64,000 nt of DNA from Bacteroidales bacterium (GCA_017437125.1 JAFSBV010000027.1:1-64000); one strand, 5' to 3'; shown: positions 33,203-42,238, counted from the first letter of the stretch. Made by a program: numbers and translations. The notes: a model not told the origin generated them from the letters alone.

Positions 33203-34666
33203 ATGAAAATAATAATTATCGGAGCTGGGCCGGGCGGATATGAGACCGCATTGCTGGCCGCTAAAAGGGGAGTAGAGGTTGTTCTGATCGAGTCCGGTCC
33301 GGTCGGTGGAACATGTCTTAATGAGGGATGTATTCCGACTAAGGCTTTCTGCAAGAATGCAGCGGTCCTGGATGGTTTGAAAGAGGCGGAAGCATTCGGA
33401 GTGACAGGACTGTCATATGACTTTGATTTCAAGGCAGTGACTGTCCGCAAGAATGCTGTTGTCGAACAGCTGCGCGGAGGTGTAGAAGGACTTCTCGGAC
33501 ATAAGAACATCACTCTTGTACGTGGAAAGGCCTCTTTCAAGGATGCACATTCAATCTCTGTCATGTCGAGCGAAGCTTCTCCTGTCATGTCGAGTGAAGC
33601 TTCTCCTGTCATGTCGAGCGAAGCTTCTCCTGTCATGTCGAGCGAAGTCGAGACATCTTATCAAGAGTATTCAGCCGACTACATCATAATCGCAACAGGC
33701 TCAGTATCAGCCTCATTACCGATTCCGGGTGCCGACCTTCCTGGTATTCTTACCTCTCGTGAAATCCTTGATATAGAGGAGGTTCCACGCCGGTTGTGTG
33801 TCATTGGCGGAGGTGTCATCGGACTTGAGTTCGCTTCCATTTTCCGTAGTTTCGGAAGTGAGGTGACAGTTGTCGAGTATTGCAAGGATATTCTTCCGCG
33901 TTTTGATACAGATCTCGCAAAGAGGCTCAAGCAGAGCCTTGGCAAGAAGGGTATCGAGATAAATACTCAGGCTCAGGTAACTTCAATCTCAGAGAATGAC
34001 GGTGAATATTCCGTTTCATTCACCCGCAAAGGAAAGGAAGAAACAGTCGAAGCTGACAAGATCCTGATGGCGGTCGGCCGTAAGGCAAATGTGGATTCAC
34101 TGAATCTTGCCGATATCGGTATTGAATTCACTCCGCGCGGAATCGTGGTAAATGATGTGATGCAGACAAATATTCCTCATATATATGCTGTCGGAGATAT
34201 CAACGGCAGGATGATGCTTGCCCATGCTGCCACATTCCAGGGAATCGTTGCTCTTGACCATATCATGGGCATCGAAAACGAAATCGATCTTTCAGTCATG
34301 CCGGCTGCAGTATTCACGTCACCGGAAGCCGCAAGCGTCGGTAAGACCGAGGATGAGTGCAAGGAAGCCGGCATACCTGTAAAATGTCTCAAGGCATTTT
34401 TCCGCGCCAATGGAAAGGCCGTGACTATGGGAGAAACTGACGGATTCTGCAAGATCGTCGTTGCTGCAGAAACAAAAGAAGGAGAAGATTCACCATATGA
34501 GGCGGGACGAGTTTTAGGATGTCATCTTTATGGCCCTCACGCTTCCGACATTGTTCAGGAAGCATGTGCGCTTATCACTCGTAAAGCGACATTGGATGAA
34601 TTCCAGAGCATTATTCACACACATCCTACCTTGACTGAAGTCCTTCAGAGTGCTGTCCATTCATAG
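33203..34666 (+). CDS. lpdA: Dihydrolipoyl dehydrogenase, L protein, with in-frame repeat insertion
   Basis: A 487-residue flavoenzyme that reoxidises dihydrolipoyl-GcvH with NAD. FAD binding is at IIIIGAGPGGYETALLAA, the redox disulfide is Cys38/Cys43 in GGTCLNEGCIPTK, NAD binding is at CVIGGGVIGLEFASIF, and the catalytic base is in IIHTHPTLTEVL. The start at 33203 places the Rossmann loop at the terminus; a frame from 33149 is rejected. Residues about 120-156 (four SxxVMSSEASP-like units) are encoded by a tandem 24-bp repeat and fall in a surface hairpin before the conserved YIIIATGS strand, so activity may be kept. Gap to gcvPB is 1 base. Confidence 0.95.
   Translation: MKIIIIGAGPGGYETALLAAKRGVEVVLIESGPVGGTCLNEGCIPTKAFCKNAAVLDGLKEAEAFGVTGLSYDFDFKAVTVRKNAVVEQLRGGVEGLLGHKNITLVRGKASFKDAHSISVMSSEASPVMSSEASPVMSSEASPVMSSEVETSYQEYSADYIIIATGSVSASLPIPGADLPGILTSREILDIEEVPRRLCVIGGGVIGLEFASIFRSFGSEVTVVEYCKDILPRFDTDLAKRLKQSLGKKGIEINTQAQVTSISENDGEYSVSFTRKGKEETVEADKILMAVGRKANVDSLNLADIGIEFTPRGIVVNDVMQTNIPHIYAVGDINGRMMLAHAATFQGIVALDHIMGIENEIDLSVMPAAVFTSPEAASVGKTEDECKEAGIPVKCLKAFFRANGKAVTMGETDGFCKIVVAAETKEGEDSPYEAGRVLGCHLYGPHASDIVQEACALITRKATLDEFQSIIHTHPTLTEVLQSAVHS
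33560..33655 (+). repeat. 24-bp tandem repeat, four units, inside lpdA
   Basis: Units start at 33560, 33584, 33608 and 33632. The first three read GTCATGTCGAGCGAAGCTTC plus TCCT, with one C-to-T change in unit 2 (CGAGTGAAG). The fourth ends in GAAGTCGAGACA, making the near-palindrome ATGTCGAGCGAAGTCGAGACAT (33635-33656). That palindrome is of the kind seen as scattered short repeats in Bacteroidota genomes. All units stay in frame (VMSSEASP). Confidence 0.85.
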
Positions 34667-34688
34667 CATGACCTTCAACACACATGAT

Positions 34689-34724
34689 CTGCTGTCCTTT
34701 ATTCAAGGGCAGCAGTTTTGTTTT
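34689..34724 (+). terminator. Terminator of the glycine cleavage operon
   Basis: CTGCTGTCCTT (34689-34699) pairs with AAGGGCAGCAG (34705-34715) over a TATTC loop, with one G-T pair, then TTTTGTTTT. It is 23 bases after lpdA. Confidence 0.85.
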
Positions 34725-34779
34725 ATGCTGAATTGAAAAGAAAGTAGTATCTTCGCGTCATATAGAAATCTGAAGTGTT

Positions 34780-36285
34780 ATGGGAAAGTTCAAGGTTCCG
34801 AATACATATGTCATAATATTTACTGTGCTGTTGGTCTGTGCTGTGGCAACCTGGTTTGTGCCGGGGGGAGAGCCCCAGACATGGCAGGTCTTCTCTGCCT
34901 TGTATGAGGGATTCAGCCAGCAGGCCGGTATCATTGCCTTTGTATTGATAATCGGAGGCGCATTCTGGGTGGTGAACAGTACAAAAGCTGTAGATAACGG
35001 CATAATGAAGTTCATCGGAAGAATCCGTCATCTTGAGCGTTACGGGCTTATCAGGAAGCTTGGTGTAGGTAATATCGTCATTACCCTTGTGATGCTCCTT
35101 TTCGGCCTTTTCGGTGCTGTTTTCGGAATGAGTGAGGAAACCATAGCATTTGTAGCTGTAGTCATACCATTGGCGAGAATGCTGGGTTATGATGATATTA
35201 CAGGATTATGCATGGTTTATCTGGCTGCCCATGTCGGTTTTGCCGGTGCAATGCTGAATCCTTTCACTATCGGAATTGCACAGGATATGTCCGGGCTTCC
35301 GTTATTTTCAGGAATCGAGTATAGAACCATCTGCTGGCTCGTATTGATGGCTGTCGCCATAGCTTTTGTCCTTTGGTATGCTTCAACAGTCAGAAAGCCA
35401 GTAGCTGTTATGTCAGAGGATGCAGTATTGGCTGAGGACAAAAATGATTCAGATGAAAAGGGGAGTGGACTCAGAGCATGGGTCACATTTGCCGTCATAC
35501 TTGTTTCTTTAGTCCTGTTTTCTGTATTCTATGGTTCAGGATGCACGATTAAGATAGGCCAGAGCTCGTTTTCTGCTCCGTGGCTCATGTGGGTTCTGAC
35601 ATTCATGTTTGCTGCCGTATCTGTCTGGACATTAGTGAATTCAACTAAAATGTTCATTCTGAATATGCTGATGTTCACGATTGTTTTCATGGTGGTCGGT
35701 GTCATGGGATACGGCTGGTATCTGCCAGAGATATGCGCATTGTTCATGGCACTGGCTGTTGCATCCGGTTTTGCCGCAGATTATTCGGCAGATGACATCG
35801 CCAAGGAATTCATTGCCGGAGCAAAGGATATCTTTTCTGCCGCTCTCATAATAGGATTTGCCGCAGGAATCATAGTTATCCTCAAGAACGGACAGGTTAT
35901 CGATGTCATGCTGAATTCAATGGCTTCAGCCCTTGACGGATCCGGTAAGGTAGGAGCTTTGGGAACGATGTACGGAATCCAGACATTCATCAATCTCTTT
36001 ATTCCTTCCGCTTCTGCAAAAGCGGCGGTAACTATGCCTATCATGGCGCCTTTTTCTGATCTGATCGGTGTTTCACGTCAGGCTACCGTGCTTGCCTTCC
36101 AGTTTGGAGACGGTTTTACAAATATGATCACACCTTGTTCGGGAGTTCTGATGGCTGTTCTTTCCGTTGCGAAGATTCCTTATGAAAAATGGTTCCGCTT
36201 CATATGGAAGTTCATACTTCTTCTTGTTATCATCGGATTCCTCCTGCTCTTGCCGACAGTTTTCCTTGATCTTCCTGGTTTCTGA
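34780..36285 (+). CDS. YfcC-family membrane carrier
   Basis: A 501-residue inner-membrane protein with about 12 hydrophobic segments. The FVPGGEPQTWQVFSALYEGF opening, GAFWVVNSTKAVDNGI, FGAVFGMSEETIAFVAVVIP and NLFIPSASAKAAVTMPIMAP are typical of the YfcC branch of the DcuC/arginine-antiporter (UIT) superfamily. The transported compound may be a basic amino acid or dicarboxylate, not resolvable here. It stands alone between two terminators; a partial -7 TATCTTCG lies at 34748-34755. Confidence 0.85.
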   Translation: MGKFKVPNTYVIIFTVLLVCAVATWFVPGGEPQTWQVFSALYEGFSQQAGIIAFVLIIGGAFWVVNSTKAVDNGIMKFIGRIRHLERYGLIRKLGVGNIVITLVMLLFGLFGAVFGMSEETIAFVAVVIPLARMLGYDDITGLCMVYLAAHVGFAGAMLNPFTIGIAQDMSGLPLFSGIEYRTICWLVLMAVAIAFVLWYASTVRKPVAVMSEDAVLAEDKNDSDEKGSGLRAWVTFAVILVSLVLFSVFYGSGCTIKIGQSSFSAPWLMWVLTFMFAAVSVWTLVNSTKMFILNMLMFTIVFMVVGVMGYGWYLPEICALFMALAVASGFAADYSADDIAKEFIAGAKDIFSAALIIGFAAGIIVILKNGQVIDVMLNSMASALDGSGKVGALGTMYGIQTFINLFIPSASAKAAVTMPIMAPFSDLIGVSRQATVLAFQFGDGFTNMITPCSGVLMAVLSVAKIPYEKWFRFIWKFILLLVIIGFLLLLPTVFLDLPGF

Positions 36286-36292
36286 CAAATAG

Positions 36293-36323
36293 AAAAAGGC
36301 TATCTCACGACAGCCTTTTCTTG
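36293..36323 (+). terminator. Terminator of the YfcC-family gene
   Basis: AAAAGGCT (36294-36301) pairs with AGCCTTTT (36312-36319), loop of 10 bases, then CTTG. It is 8 bases after the stop. Confidence 0.7.
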
Positions 36324-36440
36324 TGTACTTTAACTTGGATTCAGGTTTTAGTCTTAACCTTATGATGCAAAGGTACTCTTGTATGCATCGATTACAAAGA
36401 AAGTGGGATTTGTGGGGCGAAATTGTGATTATTTACACGT

Positions 36441-36493
36441 TTCTGGGATAAAAATCGATTATTTGGGACTAAAAGAAATTATTCGTAATTTTG
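36441..36493 (+). promoter_or_regulatory. Tandem GGGA boxes and -7 box of the second LytTR gene
   Basis: TGGGATAAAA at 36444 and TGGGACTAAAA at 36464 are direct repeats exactly 20 bases apart, followed 17 bases later by the -7 box TAATTTTG (36486-36493). The stretch AAATTATTCGTAATTTTGTC aligns with AAATAATTCATATATTTGTC before the paralogous LytTR gene at 13417-14229. No -33 TTTG is present; the near box takes its place, which points to an activator-dependent promoter. Confidence 0.6.
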
Positions 36494-36516
36494 TCACACC
36501 TTAAATGTGACTAAAA

Positions 36517-37314
36517 ATGAGCCAGGTATCCAGAATATTCCGTCGTTTCATACCGCAGCTTCTGCATATGATAGTACTCCCTATCTTCTATTTCTCATTC
36601 ATGCTGATCTATCGTCCTTTCAGCTCGTTTGACTTCATGGGTGGCGAATGGTTCGGAGTGCACCTGACGATTTCTTCATGCATAGTTCTTCTGGCAACGA
36701 TCATTGTCCGTCTGCTTTATTATTATCTTCCGATGAAGATAAACTACTCGCTTTATATCTTCTGGTGTCTTGGAGAGATCATATTCTCTTCATTCTTCGT
36801 GGCCCTCTACATCTGGCTCGTGCTTCATAAGCCGATGCCTTATTTCGAAGCATTTGCCACATCTTTCAAGTACCTTTCACTTACCTTGGTCATTCCATAT
36901 GTCATTCTCGCCCTTTCATTGAGACTTTATGAATATCATGTCAAGACTGATGATTCCTCCTCTGATACTCTTCAGAGAATGAGATTCTATGACGATAAGC
37001 ATAATCTGAAGATAGTGCTCATGCCTGAAACGATCCTCTACATAACTGCAGAAGAGAACTATGTCAATATCTTCTATAATGAGAACGGGAAACTGAGGAA
37101 CTATGTTCTCAGAAGTTCCATGAAGGCTTTGGACGAATTATGCCAGGATAATGGCATGGTCAGATGTCATAGGTCTTATTATGTCAATCCATCACATATC
37201 AAGGTACTCAGAAAGGAGAAGGAGGGTGTCATCTATGCTGAGCTTGATGCTCAGGAAATGATACATATTCCTGTTACCAAAAGATATTATGACAGACTTT
37301 CGGAAATGCTCTAA
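36517..37314 (+). CDS. Membrane-bound LytTR-family transcriptional regulator (paralogue of the gene at 13417)
   Basis: A 265-residue protein with four N-terminal membrane helices (about 13-33, 47-68, 76-100, 112-135) and a LytTR domain at about 160-265 (ILYITAEENYVNIFYNENGK, VLRSSMKALDEL, MVRCHRSYYVNPSHIKVL). It shares topology and LytTR blocks with the first copy, including basic residues in the DNA-contact strands. No histidine kinase is adjacent. Its promoter carries the same two-box element. Its last 4 bases overlap the convergent deoxynucleoside kinase gene. Confidence 0.88.
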   Translation: MSQVSRIFRRFIPQLLHMIVLPIFYFSFMLIYRPFSSFDFMGGEWFGVHLTISSCIVLLATIIVRLLYYYLPMKINYSLYIFWCLGEIIFSSFFVALYIWLVLHKPMPYFEAFATSFKYLSLTLVIPYVILALSLRLYEYHVKTDDSSSDTLQRMRFYDDKHNLKIVLMPETILYITAEENYVNIFYNENGKLRNYVLRSSMKALDELCQDNGMVRCHRSYYVNPSHIKVLRKEKEGVIYAELDAQEMIHIPVTKRYYDRLSEML

Positions 37315-37922
37315 AAGAGTCCGAACAGCTGGGCGTCGATCTTGTCAGTGATGGCTGCAAAATCTTCCGGACGATGCTCGAAATCCAGCTCATCCGCTTC
37401 AATTACCAGAACCTTTCCTTTGTAATTGCCGATCCACTCGTCATATCTTTCGTTCAGATTGCTGAGGTACTCGATGCTTATGCTCTTTTCATAGTCTCGT
37501 CCTCTCTTCTGAATCTGTGAAACGAGTGTCGGAACGGATGATTTGAGATATATGAGAAGATCCGGCTCTCTGACCATGGACATCATGAGGTTGAAGAGCT
37601 GCATATATGTATCGAAATCACGGTCGGAAAGATTGCCCATTGCCTTGTTGTTTGCAACGAAGATATGAACACCTTCCATTATCGTCCTGTCCTGTATGAT
37701 GACATCATCGGACTTGGCGATGGCCAGAAGATCCTGGAAACGCTGCGCAAGGAAATATGTCTCAAGATTATAAGACCACCTCTGGATGTCCTTATAATAG
37801 TCTTCCAGATACGGGTTATAAGTGACGGCCTCGTATTTTGGAGTCCATCCATAGTGCTCTGAGAGCATTCTGGTTAATGTCGTCTTTCCGCAGCCGATGT
37901 TTCCGGCGATTCCTATATGCAT
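37311..37922 (-). CDS. Deoxynucleoside kinase
   Basis: A 203-residue cytoplasmic kinase phosphorylating deoxynucleosides (dAdo/dGuo/dCyd type) for nucleotide salvage. The P-loop is GIAGNIGCGKTTL (4-16), DRTIMEGVHIF holds the DRS-like catalytic motif, and KRGRDYEKSI is the Arg-rich lid. Length fits the family. It follows the gdhA terminator; no promoter of its own is evident. Confidence 0.9.
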   Translation of the reverse strand: MHIGIAGNIGCGKTTLTRMLSEHYGWTPKYEAVTYNPYLEDYYKDIQRWSYNLETYFLAQRFQDLLAIAKSDDVIIQDRTIMEGVHIFVANNKAMGNLSDRDFDTYMQLFNLMMSMVREPDLLIYLKSSVPTLVSQIQKRGRDYEKSISIEYLSNLNERYDEWIGNYKGKVLVIEADELDFEHRPEDFAAITDKIDAQLFGLF

Positions 37923-37942
37923 GATGTCTTTGATTATTGATT

Positions 37943-37983
37943 AAAAATCAGGCTGTAATCCCTGTAAGATGGATTACAGCCTG
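37943..37983 (-). terminator. Terminator of gdhA
   Basis: A perfect 13-base stem (37949-37961 with 37971-37983), a 9-base loop, and on the minus strand a run of five T after the stem. It is 23 bases past the gdhA stop. Confidence 0.88.
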
Positions 37984-38006
37984 CTAATTTACGATTTTTT
38001 ACAATC

Positions 38007-39362
38007 CTAAACAATACCATGAGCCATCATGGCTTCTGCAACCTTGATGAAACCGGCGATATTTGCACCCTTGACGTAGTTTACATATCCATCCTCTTCT
38101 GTGCCATATTTCACACATGCTTCGTGGATGTCTGTCATGATCTGCTTCAGATGCTGGTCAACTTCCTCACGTGTCCATCTCAGTCTCATTGAGTTCTGGG
38201 TCATTTCAAGTCCAGATGTAGCTACACCTCCTGCATTTGACGCCTTGCCTGGAGAATAAAGAAGTTTCGCGTTCTGGAACACTGCGATAGCCTCAGGTGT
38301 ACATGGCATGTTCGCTCCTTCTGTCACGCAGATGCAGCCGTTTGCCACCAAAGTCTTTGCCTGCTCTTCATTGAGTTCGTTTTGAGTCGCGCAAGGCATT
38401 GCGATATCGCATTTCACACTCCATGGGCGTTCGCCTGCATGATACTCGGCTGTAGGATACTTCTCGACATATTCCCTGATACGTCCTCTATAGACATTCT
38501 TGAGCTCCATGATGTATGCGAGCTTGTCGGCATCGATTCCATCCGGATCATAGATATAACCGTTGGAATCCGACATGGTGAGAACCTTCGCACCGAGCTG
38601 AAGAGCCTTCTGAGCTGCAAACTGAGCTACATTGCCTGAACCGGAAATCGCAACTGTCTTACCTTCATAGCTGTCACCCTTTGTGGCAAGCATCGCGCTG
38701 CCGAAGTAACATGCTCCATATCCTGTCGCCTCTGGTCTGAGCGGGCTTCCGCCCCATGTCTGTCCCTTTCCAGTGAGGACTCCGGTAAATTCGTCACGGA
38801 GTCTCTTGTACTGGCCGAACATGTATCCGATCTCACGTCCTCCGACTCCGATGTCTCCTGCAGGTACGTCAGTATCTGCACCGATATGTTTCTGAAGCTC
38901 TGTCATGAAGCTCTGGCAGAAGCGCATCACTTCATTGTCCGATTTGCCCTTAGGGTCGAAATCCGAGCCACCTTTACCTGCTCCCATAGGAAGTGTAGTA
39001 AGGCTGTTCTTGAATGTCTGTTCAAAAGCGAGGAACTTCATGATACTGAGGTTTACACTCGGGTGGAAGCGGATTCCGCCTTTGTATGGTCCGATCGCAC
39101 TGCTGCACTGCACGCGATATCCACGGTTCACGCGAACCTCGCCCTCATCGTCAACCCATGGGACACGGAATATGATGATGCGTTCCGGCTCGACGATTCT
39201 TTCCAGAATCTTCTGATCCATGAGGTAAGGATGCTCTACAATATAAGGAGCAACGCTTTCAAGTACCTCTTTTACAGCCTGATGGAATTCTTTTTCTCCA
39301 GGATTCTTGGCGATAAGATCTGCCATGAATCCGTCAACATAGTTCTGAGTAAACTGATCCAT
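38007..39362 (-). CDS. gdhA: Glutamate dehydrogenase
   Basis: A 451-residue hexameric enzyme interconverting 2-oxoglutarate plus ammonia and glutamate, the main ammonia-assimilation route in gut Bacteroidales. The substrate-binding block is YKGGIRFHPSVNLSIMKFLA, the catalytic lysine is in PMGAGKGGSDFDPKGKSD, and cofactor binding is at VAISGSGNVAQFAAQKA. GADTDVPAGDIGVGGREIGYMFGQY is typical of the NADP-type class, though coenzyme is not settled. A nested repeat lies about 45 bases upstream of the start. Confidence 0.96.
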   Translation of the reverse strand: MDQFTQNYVDGFMADLIAKNPGEKEFHQAVKEVLESVAPYIVEHPYLMDQKILERIVEPERIIIFRVPWVDDEGEVRVNRGYRVQCSSAIGPYKGGIRFHPSVNLSIMKFLAFEQTFKNSLTTLPMGAGKGGSDFDPKGKSDNEVMRFCQSFMTELQKHIGADTDVPAGDIGVGGREIGYMFGQYKRLRDEFTGVLTGKGQTWGGSPLRPEATGYGACYFGSAMLATKGDSYEGKTVAISGSGNVAQFAAQKALQLGAKVLTMSDSNGYIYDPDGIDADKLAYIMELKNVYRGRIREYVEKYPTAEYHAGERPWSVKCDIAMPCATQNELNEEQAKTLVANGCICVTEGANMPCTPEAIAVFQNAKLLYSPGKASNAGGVATSGLEMTQNSMRLRWTREEVDQHLKQIMTDIHEACVKYGTEEDGYVNYVKGANIAGFIKVAEAMMAHGIV

Positions 39363-39405
39363 AATCGTTCCTAGCTAATAATTAATGAATTGGGGAATAC
39401 AAAAA

Positions 39406-39430
39406 GTGCTTTCGAAAAGCACGAAAGCAC
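39406..39430 (-). promoter_or_regulatory. Nested direct/inverted repeat upstream of gdhA
   Basis: On the minus strand GTGCTTTCG is followed directly by GTGCTTTTCGAAAGCAC, so the same arm occurs as a direct and as an inverted repeat. It may be an operator or a leader hairpin alternating between two pairings. No clear -7 box could be placed, so its relation to the transcript start is unknown. Confidence 0.35.
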
Positions 39431-39462
39431 AAATTTGCGAAAATATTTTGTAAAATACAATA

Positions 39463-40902
39463 CTAGAAGAGGAAACCTGTATTGATGTAGAATGCGCCGT
39501 TTCCATCCTGCTTGTTGAAGCAGCGTGCATATTCCAATGCGACGATGAAGTTCTGGTTCATGATGAAGCGGAGACCTGCACCGGCCGAGCCGTGGAAACC
39601 GTCGTTTCTGTTTATGTCAACGAACTGGTTGTAGAGATCCATGTATTTACCTGTCTGATTCTTCATGTCGTAACCCTTGAAGACATGTGCACCATCTGTA
39701 AATCCGCTGATTGCGAATGCTATGTTCTGCTTCCAGAGCTTGAAATCAACAAATCTCCAGCGGAGTTCTGCGTTGTAGAATCCTACATCCTGTCCCTGTA
39801 CTCTGTTGAGCATAAGGCCTCTGACTGTCCTGTATCCGCCGAAACCGTCATTGTCGGCCTTAGGGCCCATATTTGTATAGAACGGCATTACATACCATGG
39901 AGCGTTCTTTCCGAAAGTTCCCTGATATGCTGCTCTGTATGCAAATGTGAGCTTGTCAGGAACGATAGGGAGGTACTGGCGCATGGTAACGCAGAACTTG
40001 TAATGAGGATCTGTAGTTCCGAGCCATTTCGGAGCTGCTATTATGTGTGCCTCTGCCCAGATACCCTTTGTCGGGTTGTTCTCGACATTTCGGCTGTCAT
40101 ACATGAGTCCTGCGCGGATTGATGATACCAATCCACCGTCAGCCTGTGATTCAGGAATGATTCCCCATTCCTTGTAGAGGTTGAAGAGGCTTGTTCCATG
40201 CTGGAAGTCAGGTCCGGCAAGTACTTCGTAGCCCTTTGGTGTGAAGTCGGAAGTCCTTGTCCATGAAAGGTTGTATCCCGCCTCCCAATAGAAATTCTTC
40301 AGAATCTCACCTGTGAAATCAATCTTTGCCTTTATCAGGTCACGTCCGTATCTGTAGAATCCCTTCGGATACTTACCTTTGGCCAGAAGCTTCTCTCCTG
40401 CCTCATCCGGAAGATACTGTGACATTCCGTCCTCGAACATGGTCTTGCTTGGAATGTAGTTGCTCTGATAGCCGTTGAAACCGTAGAAATCCAATGCGGC
40501 ATCCTTGTAGTAGCCGGAACATATTGACATTCTGACACCAGGAATGAGAGTCTTGTTGTCGTAGTTCACGATGAACTTGTAGCTGCCCACGCTGCCTTCC
40601 TTTGTATAGGCTGATGCCTCGAAATACCATGTGGATTTCGGGTTAGGGTATGTATCTCCGTTGCCGAAATTGTAGAGATTAAGAAGTGCACCGAACTGGA
40701 ATCCGCGGTCGGCATCGAAGGCTACTACCGGAAGAGGACCGAAATTCGTTCCGGTCTTGATGATCTCTCCCTTCTCGTTATATGTAACTTCCTTTTTCTT
40801 CTTTACGTCCTTCTCTTCACTGTCTGTAGCGACTTCTTCAGTAGCGAATGTCGGGATGCAGAGCATCATGGCAGTGAATGCAGTGATGAATGTTCTTTTC
40901 AT
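39463..40902 (-). CDS. BamA/TamA-family (Omp85-like) outer-membrane protein
   Basis: A 479-residue exported protein with a signal peptide of about 20 residues (ending TFATEE) and an acidic/Lys-rich linker (EEKDVKKKKE). Residues 60-479 form a surface-antigen barrel: LPVVAFDADRGFQFGALLNL, YGFNGYQS, GYRTVRGLMLNRVQGQDVGF (the family R-G loop region) and a C-terminal aromatic strand (GAFYINTGFLF). No POTRA domains precede the barrel. Last gene of a three-gene operon with the acyltransferase and SBF transporter. Function unassigned; assembly or lipid transport is possible. Confidence 0.8.
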   Translation of the reverse strand: MKRTFITAFTAMMLCIPTFATEEVATDSEEKDVKKKKEVTYNEKGEIIKTGTNFGPLPVVAFDADRGFQFGALLNLYNFGNGDTYPNPKSTWYFEASAYTKEGSVGSYKFIVNYDNKTLIPGVRMSICSGYYKDAALDFYGFNGYQSNYIPSKTMFEDGMSQYLPDEAGEKLLAKGKYPKGFYRYGRDLIKAKIDFTGEILKNFYWEAGYNLSWTRTSDFTPKGYEVLAGPDFQHGTSLFNLYKEWGIIPESQADGGLVSSIRAGLMYDSRNVENNPTKGIWAEAHIIAAPKWLGTTDPHYKFCVTMRQYLPIVPDKLTFAYRAAYQGTFGKNAPWYVMPFYTNMGPKADNDGFGGYRTVRGLMLNRVQGQDVGFYNAELRWRFVDFKLWKQNIAFAISGFTDGAHVFKGYDMKNQTGKYMDLYNQFVDINRNDGFHGSAGAGLRFIMNQNFIVALEYARCFNKQDGNGAFYINTGFLF

Positions 40903-40918
40903 ATTGATGAAGTTTTGA

Positions 40919-42238
40919 TTATTTCACTTTATCGAATCCCTTCAGGATATCCTTGAAGAATCCTCTTATCTTCTTGTCTGATCTTACCTTGATATCGGAT
41001 ATGAATCTTCTTATTCCCTCATTATAGTCGAAGAAATAGCTGTATGACGGAATGGTAAGAAGGCTGATTGCAAGAGCATATGGCCATGCGAGCAGGCAGA
41101 ATGCAAGAATAGTATATATGATGAAAAGTATTATTCCGAGAGCAAGCTTTACTCCGAATCCTACTGTGTTGTGGAATGCCCTGTCTCTTATCTTGCTTTT
41201 GAGCAGATAGTATGTAATCCACATAGGCAAGCTTATGATTGCACTGAATATGTAATAAGGCAGTCCGACAAGTGCAGCAAAAGCCTTTCCGATAATTCTT
41301 GCAACAGTGTTCTTCTTGCTGAAGGAATATATGGACATGCCTTTTTTACGACGCTTCTTTTCGAATTTTCCGACTGATTCAAGAAGGTCTTTCATGCCTT
41401 CCGGATCATTTTCACATACTTTTTCTATCTCAGCGACAATCTCTCTGTTTGCCATCATGCTTTCATGAAGACCTTTGCAGAAATTTCCGTATTCGTTTCC
41501 TCTTGCAACAGAAAGAATCTTTGTGAGCGCCCACTTTTCATGAAGCTGATCGTCGTCCTTGATGTATGTGATAAGTTCCGACATTCTTGATGCCAGTTCC
41601 TTTCTAAGAGGCTCGATGAGCATCACTTCATTCTCTACATTATGCTCCTTGATGAATTCTGTCACATTTATCGGCTTGCCGAATGTCACGAGTGATGTGC
41701 TCCTGTAACGGAAGTAATCACCGTACTCGATTCCGGTAGGGACAATATACACTGGCATCTTGTCTCCGAATCTGGCATTTGCTGCAAGAGCAGCTCTGAA
41801 TACGCCCTTGCCGAGTACCTGAAGGGAATGTGCCGGTCTGTGGCGGCCTTCAGGATACATGCAGAAGAGAACCTTGTTTTCAAGAGTCTCTACTATCGTT
41901 TCCTGAGTCTCATGATTCTTGAGCACATTCCTCAGTCCATCCCTCTGGCGTACCATCGGAAGGATCCTGAGAAAAGTCATGATCTTTGCCAGCAGAGGCT
42001 TGTTGAATATATCCGCTCTTGCACCGAAAACAGTATGTTCCTTATGAGCGCGAAGTATCACGAGCGCATCCATCAGGGTATTGCAATGATTAGGTGCGAT
42101 TATCACAGCGCCGTCTGTAGGAATATTCTCCTTACCCCTTACTTCTATCTTGCGATAGCTATGCTTGACATTCCAGTCAACAACCGGCTTCAGCAAAGTA
42201 TAGCCGAAGTCCTTTTCATATATCTTTTCTCTTCCCAT
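40919..42238 (-). CDS. Lysophospholipid/glycerol-3-phosphate acyltransferase family protein
   Basis: A 439-residue membrane-associated acyltransferase of the PlsC fold, likely making phosphatidic acid or remodelling lipids. The active site is PNHCNTLMDAL (NHx4D), the phosphate site is CMYPEGRHRP, and VPTGIEYGDYF is block IV. Three or four hydrophobic helices lie at about 315-410. The ATG at 42238 shares one base with the upstream transporter stop (TAATG), showing coupling; a longer frame from 42361 runs into that gene and is rejected. It ends 16 bases before the BamA-like gene. Confidence 0.88.
   Translation of the reverse strand: MGREKIYEKDFGYTLLKPVVDWNVKHSYRKIEVRGKENIPTDGAVIIAPNHCNTLMDALVILRAHKEHTVFGARADIFNKPLLAKIMTFLRILPMVRQRDGLRNVLKNHETQETIVETLENKVLFCMYPEGRHRPAHSLQVLGKGVFRAALAANARFGDKMPVYIVPTGIEYGDYFRYRSTSLVTFGKPINVTEFIKEHNVENEVMLIEPLRKELASRMSELITYIKDDDQLHEKWALTKILSVARGNEYGNFCKGLHESMMANREIVAEIEKVCENDPEGMKDLLESVGKFEKKRRKKGMSIYSFSKKNTVARIIGKAFAALVGLPYYIFSAIISLPMWITYYLLKSKIRDRAFHNTVGFGVKLALGIILFIIYTILAFCLLAWPYALAISLLTIPSYSYFFDYNEGIRRFISDIKVRSDKKIRGFFKDILKGFDKVK

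Noticed and set aside
33560..33655. CRISPR-like appearance of the 24-bp repeat
   Set aside because: Units are directly adjacent without spacers, stay in frame within lpdA and no cas genes are present.
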